Below are positions 55,117-64,000 of a DNA stretch of 64,000 bases, piece by piece (position 1 is the stretch's first letter; each line of letters starts with the position of its first letter). The notes under the pieces are model-generated. The model was given only the letters and a program-made list of their open reading frames with translations, made no database searches and was not told where the DNA came from. Where the stretch lies: positions 2,561,501 through 2,625,500 of the forward strand of contig JAGTXX020000006.1 of the NCBI GenBank assembly GCA_019044685.2, in the 5' to 3' direction. The position numbers were made by a program, and so were the translations under genes. Source of the DNA: Nannochloris sp. 'desiccata' (Eukaryota > Chlorophyta > Trebouxiophyceae > Chlorellales > Chlorellaceae).

Positions 55117-55724
55117 CGCGCTGATGACGACTATTCTTATTTTAATGATTTAATAGGTTGCTGAAGGCGTCGATTCTTTCAGCGAAAAAGAATCAAAATA
55201 TGTTGCCATATAACGAGATTCGAGTTGAATTTTCGCGAATTTGAAATTCAATTTCCTAAAACGCCCGAATATGCAATCAGTTGTAATTCCTAACAAAATT
55301 TGAATTATAGCCATTTCGTTGGTTTTAATCGGATGTAGCCCAAAAATTGTGCAGCTACAAACAGCGCTTTCTGGCACCACCGCAAAATAGCACCAGTGCG
55401 GGCGGCACTTTTTTGCACCGCCGCAAAATAGTGCGGGCACAATTGCAGGATCGCCGAAACCTGCCTATTGCACTGGCGCATATCTGTAAACTCTTGCATT
55501 GTCACCAAAATGCGCAGACTGCACCAATGCTGCCTGTGGTTGCCACCCAAAACCCAGATGTGTGTATTAATGCATACACAATTTCTCGAAGAAAGTGCCT
55601 TTAAATACGACTCCTCTGTTCACTTGACTACATATTGTCACATTTCGAACGTTTCGATTACTCCTTTAAATTTTAATAAAGGTCTACAGGGGGTGCAAGA
55701 TGACAGTATAAGAACCAGGGGCAA
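55117..55724. other. Divergent region with short direct repeats
   Basis: 608 bp between GAPDH (-) and the unknown gene (+). A 16-nt near-identical direct repeat, CAC-C-(A/G)CCGCAAAATAG, is at 55375-55390 and 55416-55431, within a GC-richer block. ORFs crossing it have no domain. Likely promoter sequence. Confidence 0.5.
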
Positions 55725-57284
55725 ATGTCAGAGAAATCATGCATCTCCTTGGCAGGAAGGCATGGACCTCTTGGAACGTCAAATGCGCAACGCAGACATA
55801 ATACGCGAATAGTACCATTTACCAGGAAGCGAGATCATCATGTTAATTCTAACGAGGAAGGGGTCTTTAAAATAAATTACCCAAATGTTTCTTCTCTTGC
55901 TCTACCACTCCTAGCTGTTGCTTTTGTGTCCCAGCCAGCAGCTGCGTTAGCAAGGTAACTTTTATATGCATCCTATCAAACCCGGAATGAATGCATTGCA
56001 CTCCCCTGTGGAACTTCGTCATTTGTATTAATCAGTTCTGGCGTTGGCGGCTTTTTTATTTTTTTATTTTTTCGCAGTGACCTCACTCTAGACTCCAGAG
56101 TAGCCCTTAAGCGCGATGTCGTGGAAGACATGCTTATCCAAAGGTTTACGAACCGAATTCGTGGCGTTTCAGATGAAGAATTAGCTCAAATTACAGAAAG
56201 ACTGTTAGCTGAACAGTCAACCTTCCCCGCCGACTTGCTTCTCATCTCACCAGGGCAACAGCAGCAGAGCCAGCAAGCTTCTGCAGCACCTCATGCTCGT
56301 AAAGACACTATAGAAGCTCCCAAATTAAGCGAACTAAACGATTTAGAAGAAGAAGATGACGATACAGCAGAACTGTTTGCCACATTGGGCGACGTTGCTG
56401 CTGAAGGCATCACCGGCGCTGAGGCAAGCACTTCAACTGGTGCTATCACAACTGACTGGGCTTCTCAGATCCCTAGAATAGCGAAAGCGGTGTGTATAGG
56501 GGCTGGATTAGCAGCTACAGTCCCGGCAGCTTCTGCGTTGCAGCATTGGTATAATAAAATAAGGATTGGAGATGGTGGCGAAACGATGTCACCGCCAACG
56601 AGCACAAATGAAGAAGATGAAGAAGGATCTCGTACTACAGGTATTGGTGGATTCCTTAATTGGGTGTTTGGCGATAATTCACCGGAAAAGCAGCCTGAAG
56701 AAAGCTCAAAACCAGCATCTATTAATGCCTCTAGTAATAGTGGGGCTGTGAACACCGCTGCTGTTGATGATGTTGATGTTGCCTCGATGCAAAGAGAAGA
56801 AATTGATGCTCCTTCGTCTTCTTCGTCTTTTGATGGTGACCAAGTTTTATGGAGGAGAAAGGATGACACACGTTTTCAACAACCTCCTGTACTTAATGGG
56901 ACCAGCAGCGGCACTAGCAATGGAGAAGGAAGAGCAGTTTTGTGGCGTCGAAGTGAAAAGTTTGAAGAAGAAAAAACAAATAGCAATAGCAATGGTAATC
57001 AACTGAACAGTGGCTTAGACCAACAACAGCAGGATCTATGGAGAGTCCCATTAGAGTCTTTAATGTCGTCGGGAAATAAAGAGGAAGCAGTGGATAGGGG
57101 TAGTACTGCGATTTCTCCAAAGCCAAAGTCAGTTGCGGCCTCGCCACGGCCGGTGCCTGTAGTAAAACAAAATAAAGTTGTAAATGGCTTCTCGGCAGGG
57201 GTGGGGCCACCCAAGCTGAGTGATAGTGCCTTAGATAATGCCGAACCGCCTGATTTTGTAGCGAATGGCGTGCATAAACTGTAA
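55725..57284 (+). CDS. Unknown protein, possibly plastid targeted
   Basis: Two exons, 55725-55954 and 56078-57284, give 478 residues. I do not recognise a domain. A hydrophobic segment ending in Ala-x-Ala (SLALPLLAVAFVSQPAAALA) precedes the splice site and looks like a thylakoid-lumen or signal-type cleavage region after a basic leader (TRKRDHH). A short conserved-looking helical part follows (LKRDVVEDMLIQRFTNRIRG, then SDEELAQITERLLAE), then long acidic, Ser/Asn/Gln-rich disorder, with repeated VLWRR motifs (about residues 320 and 355). A second hydrophobic stretch is at IAKAVCIGAGLAATVPAASA. The N-terminal ATG is provisional. Confidence 0.55.
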
Positions 57285-57676
57285 AGTAAAAACCCCTTGT
57301 AACATTTCAAATCTTTTGAGCGAAAAAGTGCTTAAAGTGGTTTTGCGTTCTTTTCCTTTTTGTTGTTCGACGCGGCCGAGGCAAATAAATGCGCATCCTT
57401 GACAGCACATTGTCCATTATTTCATTTAATATTTCAACTCTGAATTATAACCGGACGACCTTGTGCCTCGTGAAGCACCTCAGGGATTTTGCAACCTTTT
57501 GATTAATTTCTCACCTGAAAGTGGGGTGCAATGTTCCTCTGATACTCTCTTTGCAAGCGCATTATTTCTTTTGGATCGAATCAAGCTATTGGAGACAATT
57601 ATCAATTCAAGCGGGGCTGAATTGCTCGCAAGATAGAATTGGCGAGAGGATTTGAAAGCGTTCAGAGGATACCTAG
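57285..57676. other. Intergenic upstream of response regulator
   Basis: 392 bp between co-oriented genes. Nothing beyond presumed 3' UTR and promoter is seen. Confidence 0.5.
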
Positions 57677-59671
57677 ATGTCTCAGTCAGCCCCTTCCGTT
57701 TCTGGACGCCGTTCAGTAGACCATGGGCTGCTTGGGAGACAGGATAGTTCAGCAGCGGACGGTCCATTCTCACCTGCAGGATTAAAGGTGTGTTTGTGGA
57801 ATTTGCAGTTTCTCCCTGGCGCATTGCCCTGTTGAACCCCCAAATTCTCACGTTCTAGGCTATTCAAACACAATTTGCAGGTTCTAGTAGTTGACGATGA
57901 TCCAATGTGTTTGAAAGTGGTCTCGGCCATGCTCAAACGCTGCAATTATGAAGGTATGTTGCCATGAATATCACTTCCACCCGATTCATTTCGTTTTAAA
58001 TATCCTAAAGAGTGCAATGTACTAACTTGCGTACTCTCTTAATGCGTTTTCGCAGTGACCACCCAATCAAATGGCCAAGATGCCCTTGCTCTCCTGCGAC
58101 AACGACAAGAGGACGGCAATGACCAATTTGATTTGGTTTTATCGGATGTCTACATGCCAGATATGGACGGATTTCGTCTTTTAGAGGCTATTGCCTTGGA
58201 GTTAGAGTTGCCGGTAATTATGATGTCAAGCGATGGAGATACCAACGTAGTCCTTCGTGGCGTCACTCACGGCGCTGTAGATTTCTTAATTAAGCCAGTC
58301 CGTATCGAGGAACTTCGTAATGTTTGGCAGCATGTCATTCGTCGCCGTTCTGTTCATATTTCTCGTACTGGCGATGATTCGGCAGCTGATTACGACGGAG
58401 ACTCTCGCACGCATGGTACTAAACGTAAAACAGAAACAGAGGCTCTACGAGCAGAGCATGAAAGTGTCTCTGGCAGTAAAAAGGCCCGTGTGGTCTGGTC
58501 TGTTGAAATGCATCAACAATTTGTCACTGCCGTCAACATGTTGGGAATTGACAAAGCAGTACCCAAGCGTATCTTAGATTTGATGAATGTTGAAGGATTA
58601 ACACGAGAAAACGTAGCGAGTCATTTGCAAAAGTATAGATTGTACTTGAAAAGAGTAGAAGGAGTGCAGAATGGTAAAGGCGGCCGGTTGCCCAAACCTC
58701 CGGTCGTGGAGAGGCTGGCAGCTGCTGCTGAAAATGATGCGATGGAGTTTGAGGAATATTCCAATGGTGGTGCTACACACACTGGAAGTATGAGTTACTT
58801 ACACCAGCAGCATCAACAACTCCAGAATCAACAAAATCAGCAACAACAAACTTCTGTCTTGCAACAGCAACCAGCAGCTGCTATGCTGCCTCCTACCTAC
58901 CCTCCCCCTGGCGCTGGTGTTAATATGATGGCGATGCCTGGTCCTATGGCTGCAGCACACATGGCAGCATGGCAACAGCAGCAACAAACAATGGCGATGC
59001 AAGCTGCAGCCAACGGAGCTCTCCCTCCACCAGGTGCCTATATGCCGCACACAGGTGCTGCCCAAGCTATGATGACCCCTGCAGCATACCCTCCCCCAAT
59101 GCCACATCCACACCCCATGTCTACTGGATTGTATTGCCCTCTGTCTCAACCACCCGGAGGAGCTGTCCCAGCAGCAGCGGCAGGACCGCCTCATCCAGTA
59201 GGCATTGCCACGCCTGGTATGCCGCCAGTTTCTGCATCAATGGGCCCTGTACACGGTTCACACGATAGTTTAGCATCTACGTTACAAAATCACCACTCCA
59301 CTTTGCTTAATACTACTACTAATGCTAATGCTAATGGTGGTATTGATATTGTCGGTGTTGACCCGAATGGAGGTGGTTCTAGTGAAGGTAACAACCCAGG
59401 AGACCAGCCTCACTCCCCCCCTGAATTAGACCCATCTCCATTGCAACTACCAGCGACCACCATGGCGGAAGCTATGCATGCAGTTGAGTACCAAAGTGGT
59501 GTTGATGAAGATGTACTGTTGCCGTCATTGGTTGGTGATGGGCCAGCGCTGTTGCCTGAAGAAGCACCGTTGAGTGAATCTTTACTGCATGATTTGCCAC
59601 CTGTGAAACATGAAGGAGATCAAGAGTTCTTTAATATCTTTAGCAGTGGAGGGGTCTCTGGTAGAAAGTAG
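57677..59671 (+). CDS. Type-B response regulator (receiver plus GARP/Myb-like DNA-binding domain)
   Basis: Three exons, 57677-57787, 57881-57953 and 58056-59671, give 599 residues. Receiver domain: [11 protein letters not shown] (Asp42-44), phospho-acceptor Asp92 in [14 protein letters not shown], and Lys141 in VDFLIKPVR. The GARP domain at about 203-262 reads [19 protein letters not shown] then [34 protein letters not shown] basic nuclear signal (GTKRKTE) lies between them. The C-terminal half is Gln/Pro/Met-rich, as in activation domains. Type-B regulators are the transcriptional output of His-Asp phosphorelays (cytokinin signalling in land plants) and are found in green plants. Confidence 0.95.
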
Positions 59672-60891
59672 ACACGTTAGGGAAATTTCACCAACAGGAA
59701 AGAAAAAAAAAGAAAAAATGAAAAAATGGTTTACCTCCAAAAGAAGAAGCCTTGTTCGTCTACTACTAGTAGCACTATCGTAGTGCAGCTATGTCTATAG
59801 GATTCTATAATGAAATTATCAAAATGGATTAAAAAAAACACGTATACCTCCCAAGAACAAGCATTTTTAGTGAAAAGTTTTTAATTTTTCTCAACGTTTT
59901 CTTGTTCTCTCCTTCTTTCTTTCCTTCCTTCCTTCCTTCCTTACTACCTCTATTAAAATAAAGGGTTGCATGAGAAGAGAGTTTCCTTGGCCTACTGCCA
60001 ACTCCTTCACGCAACCCTTCTTTTTACCTATTTTTGCTCTTTTTTTAGTTTTTTATCTTTCATTTATTTAGTGTTCATGTTGGACAACACCACCCTCGGT
60101 TAATTTTTATAAACTCTTCCCCCCTTTTTTATTTTTGGGGTTAAGAATGGATATGGATATATAATTAGCTGGACTGGACTAGAATGGGATGGGACATTTA
60201 TGTAGGAGACCTCTTCAAGATTGACTTTAACATTACAATTTTGGTTTTTTTTTTAACTTTATCATTCTATGATATCAGTTTTTGATTTCAATCTACTCTG
60301 CAGATCTTATTTTTGGTTCTCTGTTAATTCTCTGGCATAATGATAAAAGAAAAAACTTTGATAGTACAGCAGCCCCTTGGCCGCGACATTTCATTTGTCT
60401 TGTATACTATAGCAGAGGAGTAGAGGCAGAAGACAGAAGAAATCCTCAGGAAGACCTTCTGCTTGGCCACAGATCAGTTCTGTTTCTCTGTGTTTTTTTT
60501 CTTCTTGTTACATCTCTCTGTCTTTTTAATATCATATCGTTATGACAATTACAAGGTAGCCCTCAACAAATTATCCCAAGAAAGTACAGACAGACAAAGA
60601 AAAGAAATAATTATAAATTAGGGATTGATTGATTAATTCATCGAGGAAAATCAAAAATTTCGAGAGCTGGGTACCACAAAAACACAGAGAGGAAACACTA
60701 ACCATGCAGCTCTCTAAGTAATCTTAAATGGACGTTGGTCAGAGAAATGACGAGGTAGGTAGTAATTTGATGATGTCAAATGTATATACCTGATTGAAAA
60801 ACGTACCACTCTTTCGTAGGAAAGCGTGATTGGTGGGGGGGGGGGGAATCAATAACAAACCCCAAGCCCGGCCCGCGCTCCCTCTGCGTTG
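59672..60891. other. Long convergent 3' region with CCTT microsatellite and poly-G tract
   Basis: 1.2 kb between the response regulator (+) and the unknown ORF (-). Contains a pyrimidine (CTTT/CCTT)n tract at about 59910-59941 and about 12 G at 60836-60847. The ORF at 60282-60545 has no support. No gene is seen. Confidence 0.5.
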
Positions 60892-61623
60892 CTATGAAAA
60901 GCACTTGAAACATGTTGACAGCTTTATTCCTGATTTTCTATTCGCTTGATTTAACGGTAATTTTGAAGACACCCCTACAGAAGGGTGGACATCGTACGGA
61001 GGCCCTGCATCTTTCAACCACCGCCACATTCTTTCAGTTGTTCCCGCCTTGCTGCTCTCATTGCCGTACTGCTGTTTCGTTAACTGCTGCACATTTGACG
61101 CTGTTAGTTCCGTTGTTCTATATTTCGCACCGTGAACAGACTCTACCACGTCGAAATGAAGTCTAAAACTACCGACACCGCCACCAGTAGTGGCTGATCG
61201 AGCAGGTTCTGGCGTTGGTGTTGGAGCCCCACTGCCACCATTATTGAATGTAGGCGGCCTACTAGGCTGTGCTTGCAATGAATTTATTGTGAATTGAGAA
61301 GAATGCAACATCATCATCGGGGTTAAGGGACTAGTATGCGTTGGATCTGCTGGTAGTGGAGTAGCAGGGCTCTTCCCTAGGTCAGCGGTGGTGTGGTAGT
61401 GGTGTTCTAAAGAGGTGTGATTATTCGGCGTTGTTGAAGCGAATGGGCTTGGTTCTAGTGTCTTTAGAGCCCCATCTTCTAGTATTATATCTCCATCTTG
61501 CATCCGTAGCGTCGGGCGCTGTCCTAGTGGAGCTGCTGAGACGGCTGCTGCTGCCATCGACGTCGACTGAGCTGCAGGATTGTTTTTGCTCGAGGAACTT
61601 CGAAGAGCTCCGTCTGACGTCAT
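60892..61623 (-). CDS. Hypothetical protein, low complexity
   Basis: 243 residues in one exon with an ATG start. Composition is Ser/Pro/Thr/Ala-rich, with TP and SP sites (ATPLPADPTHTSPLTPM). The C-terminal part looks more ordered: GSFRLHFDVVESVHGAKYRT then LTASNVQQLTKQQYG and MWRWLKDAGPPYDVHPS. No known domain is recognised. The 732-nt open frame with Ala/Pro composition like other proteins here suggests it is real, but there is no splice or homology evidence. Confidence 0.45.
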   Translation of the reverse strand: MTSDGALRSSSSKNNPAAQSTSMAAAAVSAAPLGQRPTLRMQDGDIILEDGALKTLEPSPFASTTPNNHTSLEHHYHTTADLGKSPATPLPADPTHTSPLTPMMMLHSSQFTINSLQAQPSRPPTFNNGGSGAPTPTPEPARSATTGGGVGSFRLHFDVVESVHGAKYRTTELTASNVQQLTKQQYGNESSKAGTTERMWRWLKDAGPPYDVHPSVGVSSKLPLNQANRKSGIKLSTCFKCFS

Positions 61624-62332
61624 TAAGTGCGATTAATTCGCTGCCTACGCACCTTCTAAAGGTTTCTATATGACTGTGGTTATCCTAGCGAGCAGCGATC
61701 AAACGGGCTGCTACCACGAATGACAATAATGAATTATTTTTCGATGTCAAGTTGCGGGCACCTTTGAATTCACAAAACTCACGCTTAATAGAACATGTCG
61801 TTTAATAAAGTATCAATCAGCTGCTGATGGTTCACGTCAAAAGATTGCCCCTCTCTGGCTCGAATCCTTCAACTATTTATTCTAATTAAGCCTGTGCTTG
61901 TTCAAGAAAATTCCAACGATACACAGTAAACTAGATGCATATTCAGCTATAGAATTGTTTTTAATGTGCCGTGTTGAAAGGGAGAGGCTGTACATATCTC
62001 AAGGGTTTCTGATCACCCTAATTTTGGTACACCCCACCGCACACTCAGTGTGACACTGACAAATGATAAAAACAACAAAATTCGTAATCTCAGGAAAGAC
62101 AAACTTGGATTGAGTGAACTCTATCTAATCTACACCATATATCAATTTTACATTTATGGGTGAAGGAACTCGTCTCCCTCTATTTACCCCGAAAAGCAAA
62201 GGCATTTTTAAAAACAAAGAAATCTTCTCAGGTGTGAAGTGTATGATAAAGAGATACTAATAAAACTAGATAGTTTTAATTTGAAAAATAAAAGCTAGCG
62301 CATCTAAATTCGTTATAAACAATGATAATTGC
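61624..62332. other. Intergenic AtpC 3' / hypothetical gene upstream
   Basis: 709 bp between two minus genes; AT-rich. I looked for tRNA-like arms around 61850-61910 and found none complete. Confidence 0.45.
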
Positions 62333-63755
62333 TTAAGCAGAGCCGGCACCAGCGCAAATTTCTGATAATTCAGTAGTAATCTTGGCCTGGCGTTTACGGT
62401 TATAAACGCGGCTAAGGTTTTTCTTAAGGTCCTTGGCATTATCTGAAGCATTGCTCATAGCATTCATACGAGCAGCCAACTCAGAGGCAAGAGCCTCTTG
62501 GAGAGAACGTAAGAGGGAGGAGTTCATGTACAAGGGCAAGAGAGCATCAACAATCTGGACTGGGTCCTGTTCGAAAATAAGAGAAGAATCAAGTTCATCG
62601 GTTTCGGTGACAACCTTCTCAGCCTCAACAACAAGCTGACCTTCACGGGTAGTAAGCTTGAAGATCTCATCCTCAGCAGCATCGACGCAGTTGCCGTCAA
62701 TATCGCAAGTGGCACCGGCAGGAGTTAAGGGAAGCAGAGTTTGAATGACGGGTGCAGAAGAAATAAGAGAAACGAATTTAGTGTAAACAAGCTCAACCTT
62801 GTCAACTTCCATAGAGACAAAGTCAGCAAAGATCTCATCAGCAATAGCCTGAGCTTCCTTAAGAGTAGGGGCTTGGCCAACATCGTAAATTTGTTCGATT
62901 TTGTATTCAGGACGGCGCTTGAAGTACACGGCACCCTTGCGGCCAACGCATACCAAAGTGACGTTGATGCCCATTTTCTTTAATTCTGCGTGGCGCTGCT
63001 CGGTCTTCTTGATGATGGCATTGTTGTATCCACCGCAGAGACCACGATCGCCGGTAACGCAGACGAGGAGGACAGTCTTGACGGGGCGGATGGCAACGAG
63101 AGGAGAATCAACATCCTCAACGCGGAGGCGCTGGTTAACACCGTAAAGAACCTGTTGGTGGTATAGTACAAGGTAGGGAGATATTAATTAACGAGTAATA
63201 ATATAAGATAAGGAAGCAACTTTGTAAAATAAAAGCAACAAGATGGGTGAATCGAGCAAATTCATATTTCAGATATATTTGAAGTATAAACGCACCTTGA
63301 CGAGGTTCTCAGCGAAGGGGCGACCGTTAATAACGGCATCCTGAGCGCGGCGGACCTTGGCGGCAGCCACGAGCTTCATTGCTTCAGTGATCTTTTGAGT
63401 ATTTTTCACAGACTCAATGCGGTCACGAACTTCCTTCAAACCAGCAGCGCGGATCTGCACATTGAAAAATACGATACAAATATGTTAGGAATCGACTCAT
63501 ATATCGGACGCGCCATGCCTTAGACCTCAGGGCTGGTTTTGCACCCATTGCAGAACCGGCTAGCGCCCGTTGATGCCGCCCTTGGACAACAGGAGCAACC
63601 CCCAATGCCCCAAACTTGGTCATATAGACATCTAACTACTTTATTATGCCCCCACTGACCTGGAGCTGACCGCGCTTAGGGCCATTCTGGGGAGCGCGAG
63701 CCACATTGAAGGCTGCAACATTGCCAAGGCAAGCAGTTTTGCTGAATGCCTGCAT
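62333..63755 (-). CDS. ATPC: Chloroplast ATP synthase gamma chain
   Basis: Three exons, 63755-63660, 63454-63296 and 63151-62333, give 357 residues. After a short transit peptide (about 31 residues) the mature protein starts [20 protein letters not shown]. Other blocks: [18 protein letters not shown], and the C-terminal rotor helix [21 protein letters not shown]. The green-lineage thiol switch insert is present: Cys234 and Cys240 in [18 protein letters not shown], allowing thioredoxin-dependent light activation. It is the central rotor of CF1. This is good evidence for a green-plant plastid. Confidence 0.96.
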
Positions 63756-64000
63756 TGTTCTAACTATAGATCTAAATAAAGTAAAGAAATAATGCGCCTA
63801 TGGTAGCCCTGATGGAAGTTTTTAGTAGAGATAAAGTTCAATTCAAGGCGTGAGCAAACTCAGAGAGAGTGGACAGTTATTTGATCCTGGCGGATTCTCG
63901 AGGGCAGGCTCTGAAGCTCTTTGAGCAGGCTCTCTCCTTCGCAGGTGTTTGTAGGGTATATGTCAGATTGACAATATACCTATACATCATCCTGAGATGC
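63756..64000. other. Upstream of ATPC to window end
   Basis: 245 bp; promoter and 5' leader of ATPC expected. No start of another gene is recognisable. Confidence 0.4.

Noticed and set aside
1..64000. CRISPR arrays, insertion sequences or transposons
   Set aside because: No spaced direct-repeat arrays, transposase or reverse-transcriptase motifs were seen; the genome is eukaryotic with spliceosomal introns.

Overview
This is a gene-dense nuclear window from a photosynthetic eukaryote of the green lineage, most likely a unicellular green alga. The lineage call rests on several genes. There is an SBP-box transcription factor and a type-B (receiver plus GARP) response regulator, both green-plant families. 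The nuclear-encoded chloroplast ATP synthase gamma chain carries the thiol-regulatory Cys pair. There are nuclear genes for plastid ribosomal proteins uS15c and uL13c, a retinoblastoma-related protein, plant-type callose synthase, plant-type inositolphosphorylceramide synthase and class II trehalose-phosphate synthase. Genes have few, short (about 80-250 nt) GT-AG introns, moderate GC, and intergenic gaps mostly of 200-700 bp. I cannot name a species. About 29 protein genes plus one conserved upstream ORF are supported; exon joins below were checked for reading-frame continuity.

Layout. 1-2.3 kb: truncated TPS gene (-), a quadruple CX9C protein (-), a GC-rich island of unknown function. 2.36-5.64 kb: the polyamine locus (+), a conserved SAMDC-type upstream ORF followed by one gene encoding AdoMet decarboxylase fused to ornithine decarboxylase. 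5.6-7.5 kb: long T-rich gene-free stretch. 7.5-9.6 kb: two tandem secreted CHRD-domain paralogues (-). 9.9-19.4 kb: HAD phosphatase (-), SBP factor (+), SMSDG-repeat protein (-), EF-hand proline dehydrogenase (-), V-ATPase subunit c (+), IPC synthase (+). 19.8-26.2 kb: callose synthase (-). 26.8-33.7 kb: fibrillin (+), cold-shock/RRM protein (-), an unknown protein (+), then divergent uS15c (-) and uL13c (+). 33.9-41.4 kb: metallophosphoesterase (-), base-exchange phosphatidylserine synthase (-), RBR (-). 42-51 kb: NOP14 (+), F-box/LRR (-), an unknown protein (-), KH-KH-KH-WW protein (+). 51.7-55.1 kb: an ArsJ-like MFS transporter and a GAPDH of the ArsJ-associated kind, adjacent and co-oriented (-), reproducing the bacterial arsenate-detoxification pair in an intron-bearing eukaryotic locus. 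55.7-63.8 kb: unknown protein (+), type-B response regulator (+), unknown ORF (-), AtpC (-).

Two systems stand out. (1) Polyamine synthesis: both decarboxylases that feed spermidine synthesis are in one polypeptide, in the same order as the Plasmodium bifunctional enzyme, behind a plant-like SAMDC upstream peptide ORF that is itself split by two introns, one flanking a 26-nt microexon. A single polyamine-sensing uORF would therefore control both activities. (2) Arsenate resistance: GAPDH would make 1-arseno-3-phosphoglycerate and ArsJ would export it, with a Cys-rich N-terminal extension on the transporter. The rest is mostly housekeeping, with some unusual architectures noted in the findings.
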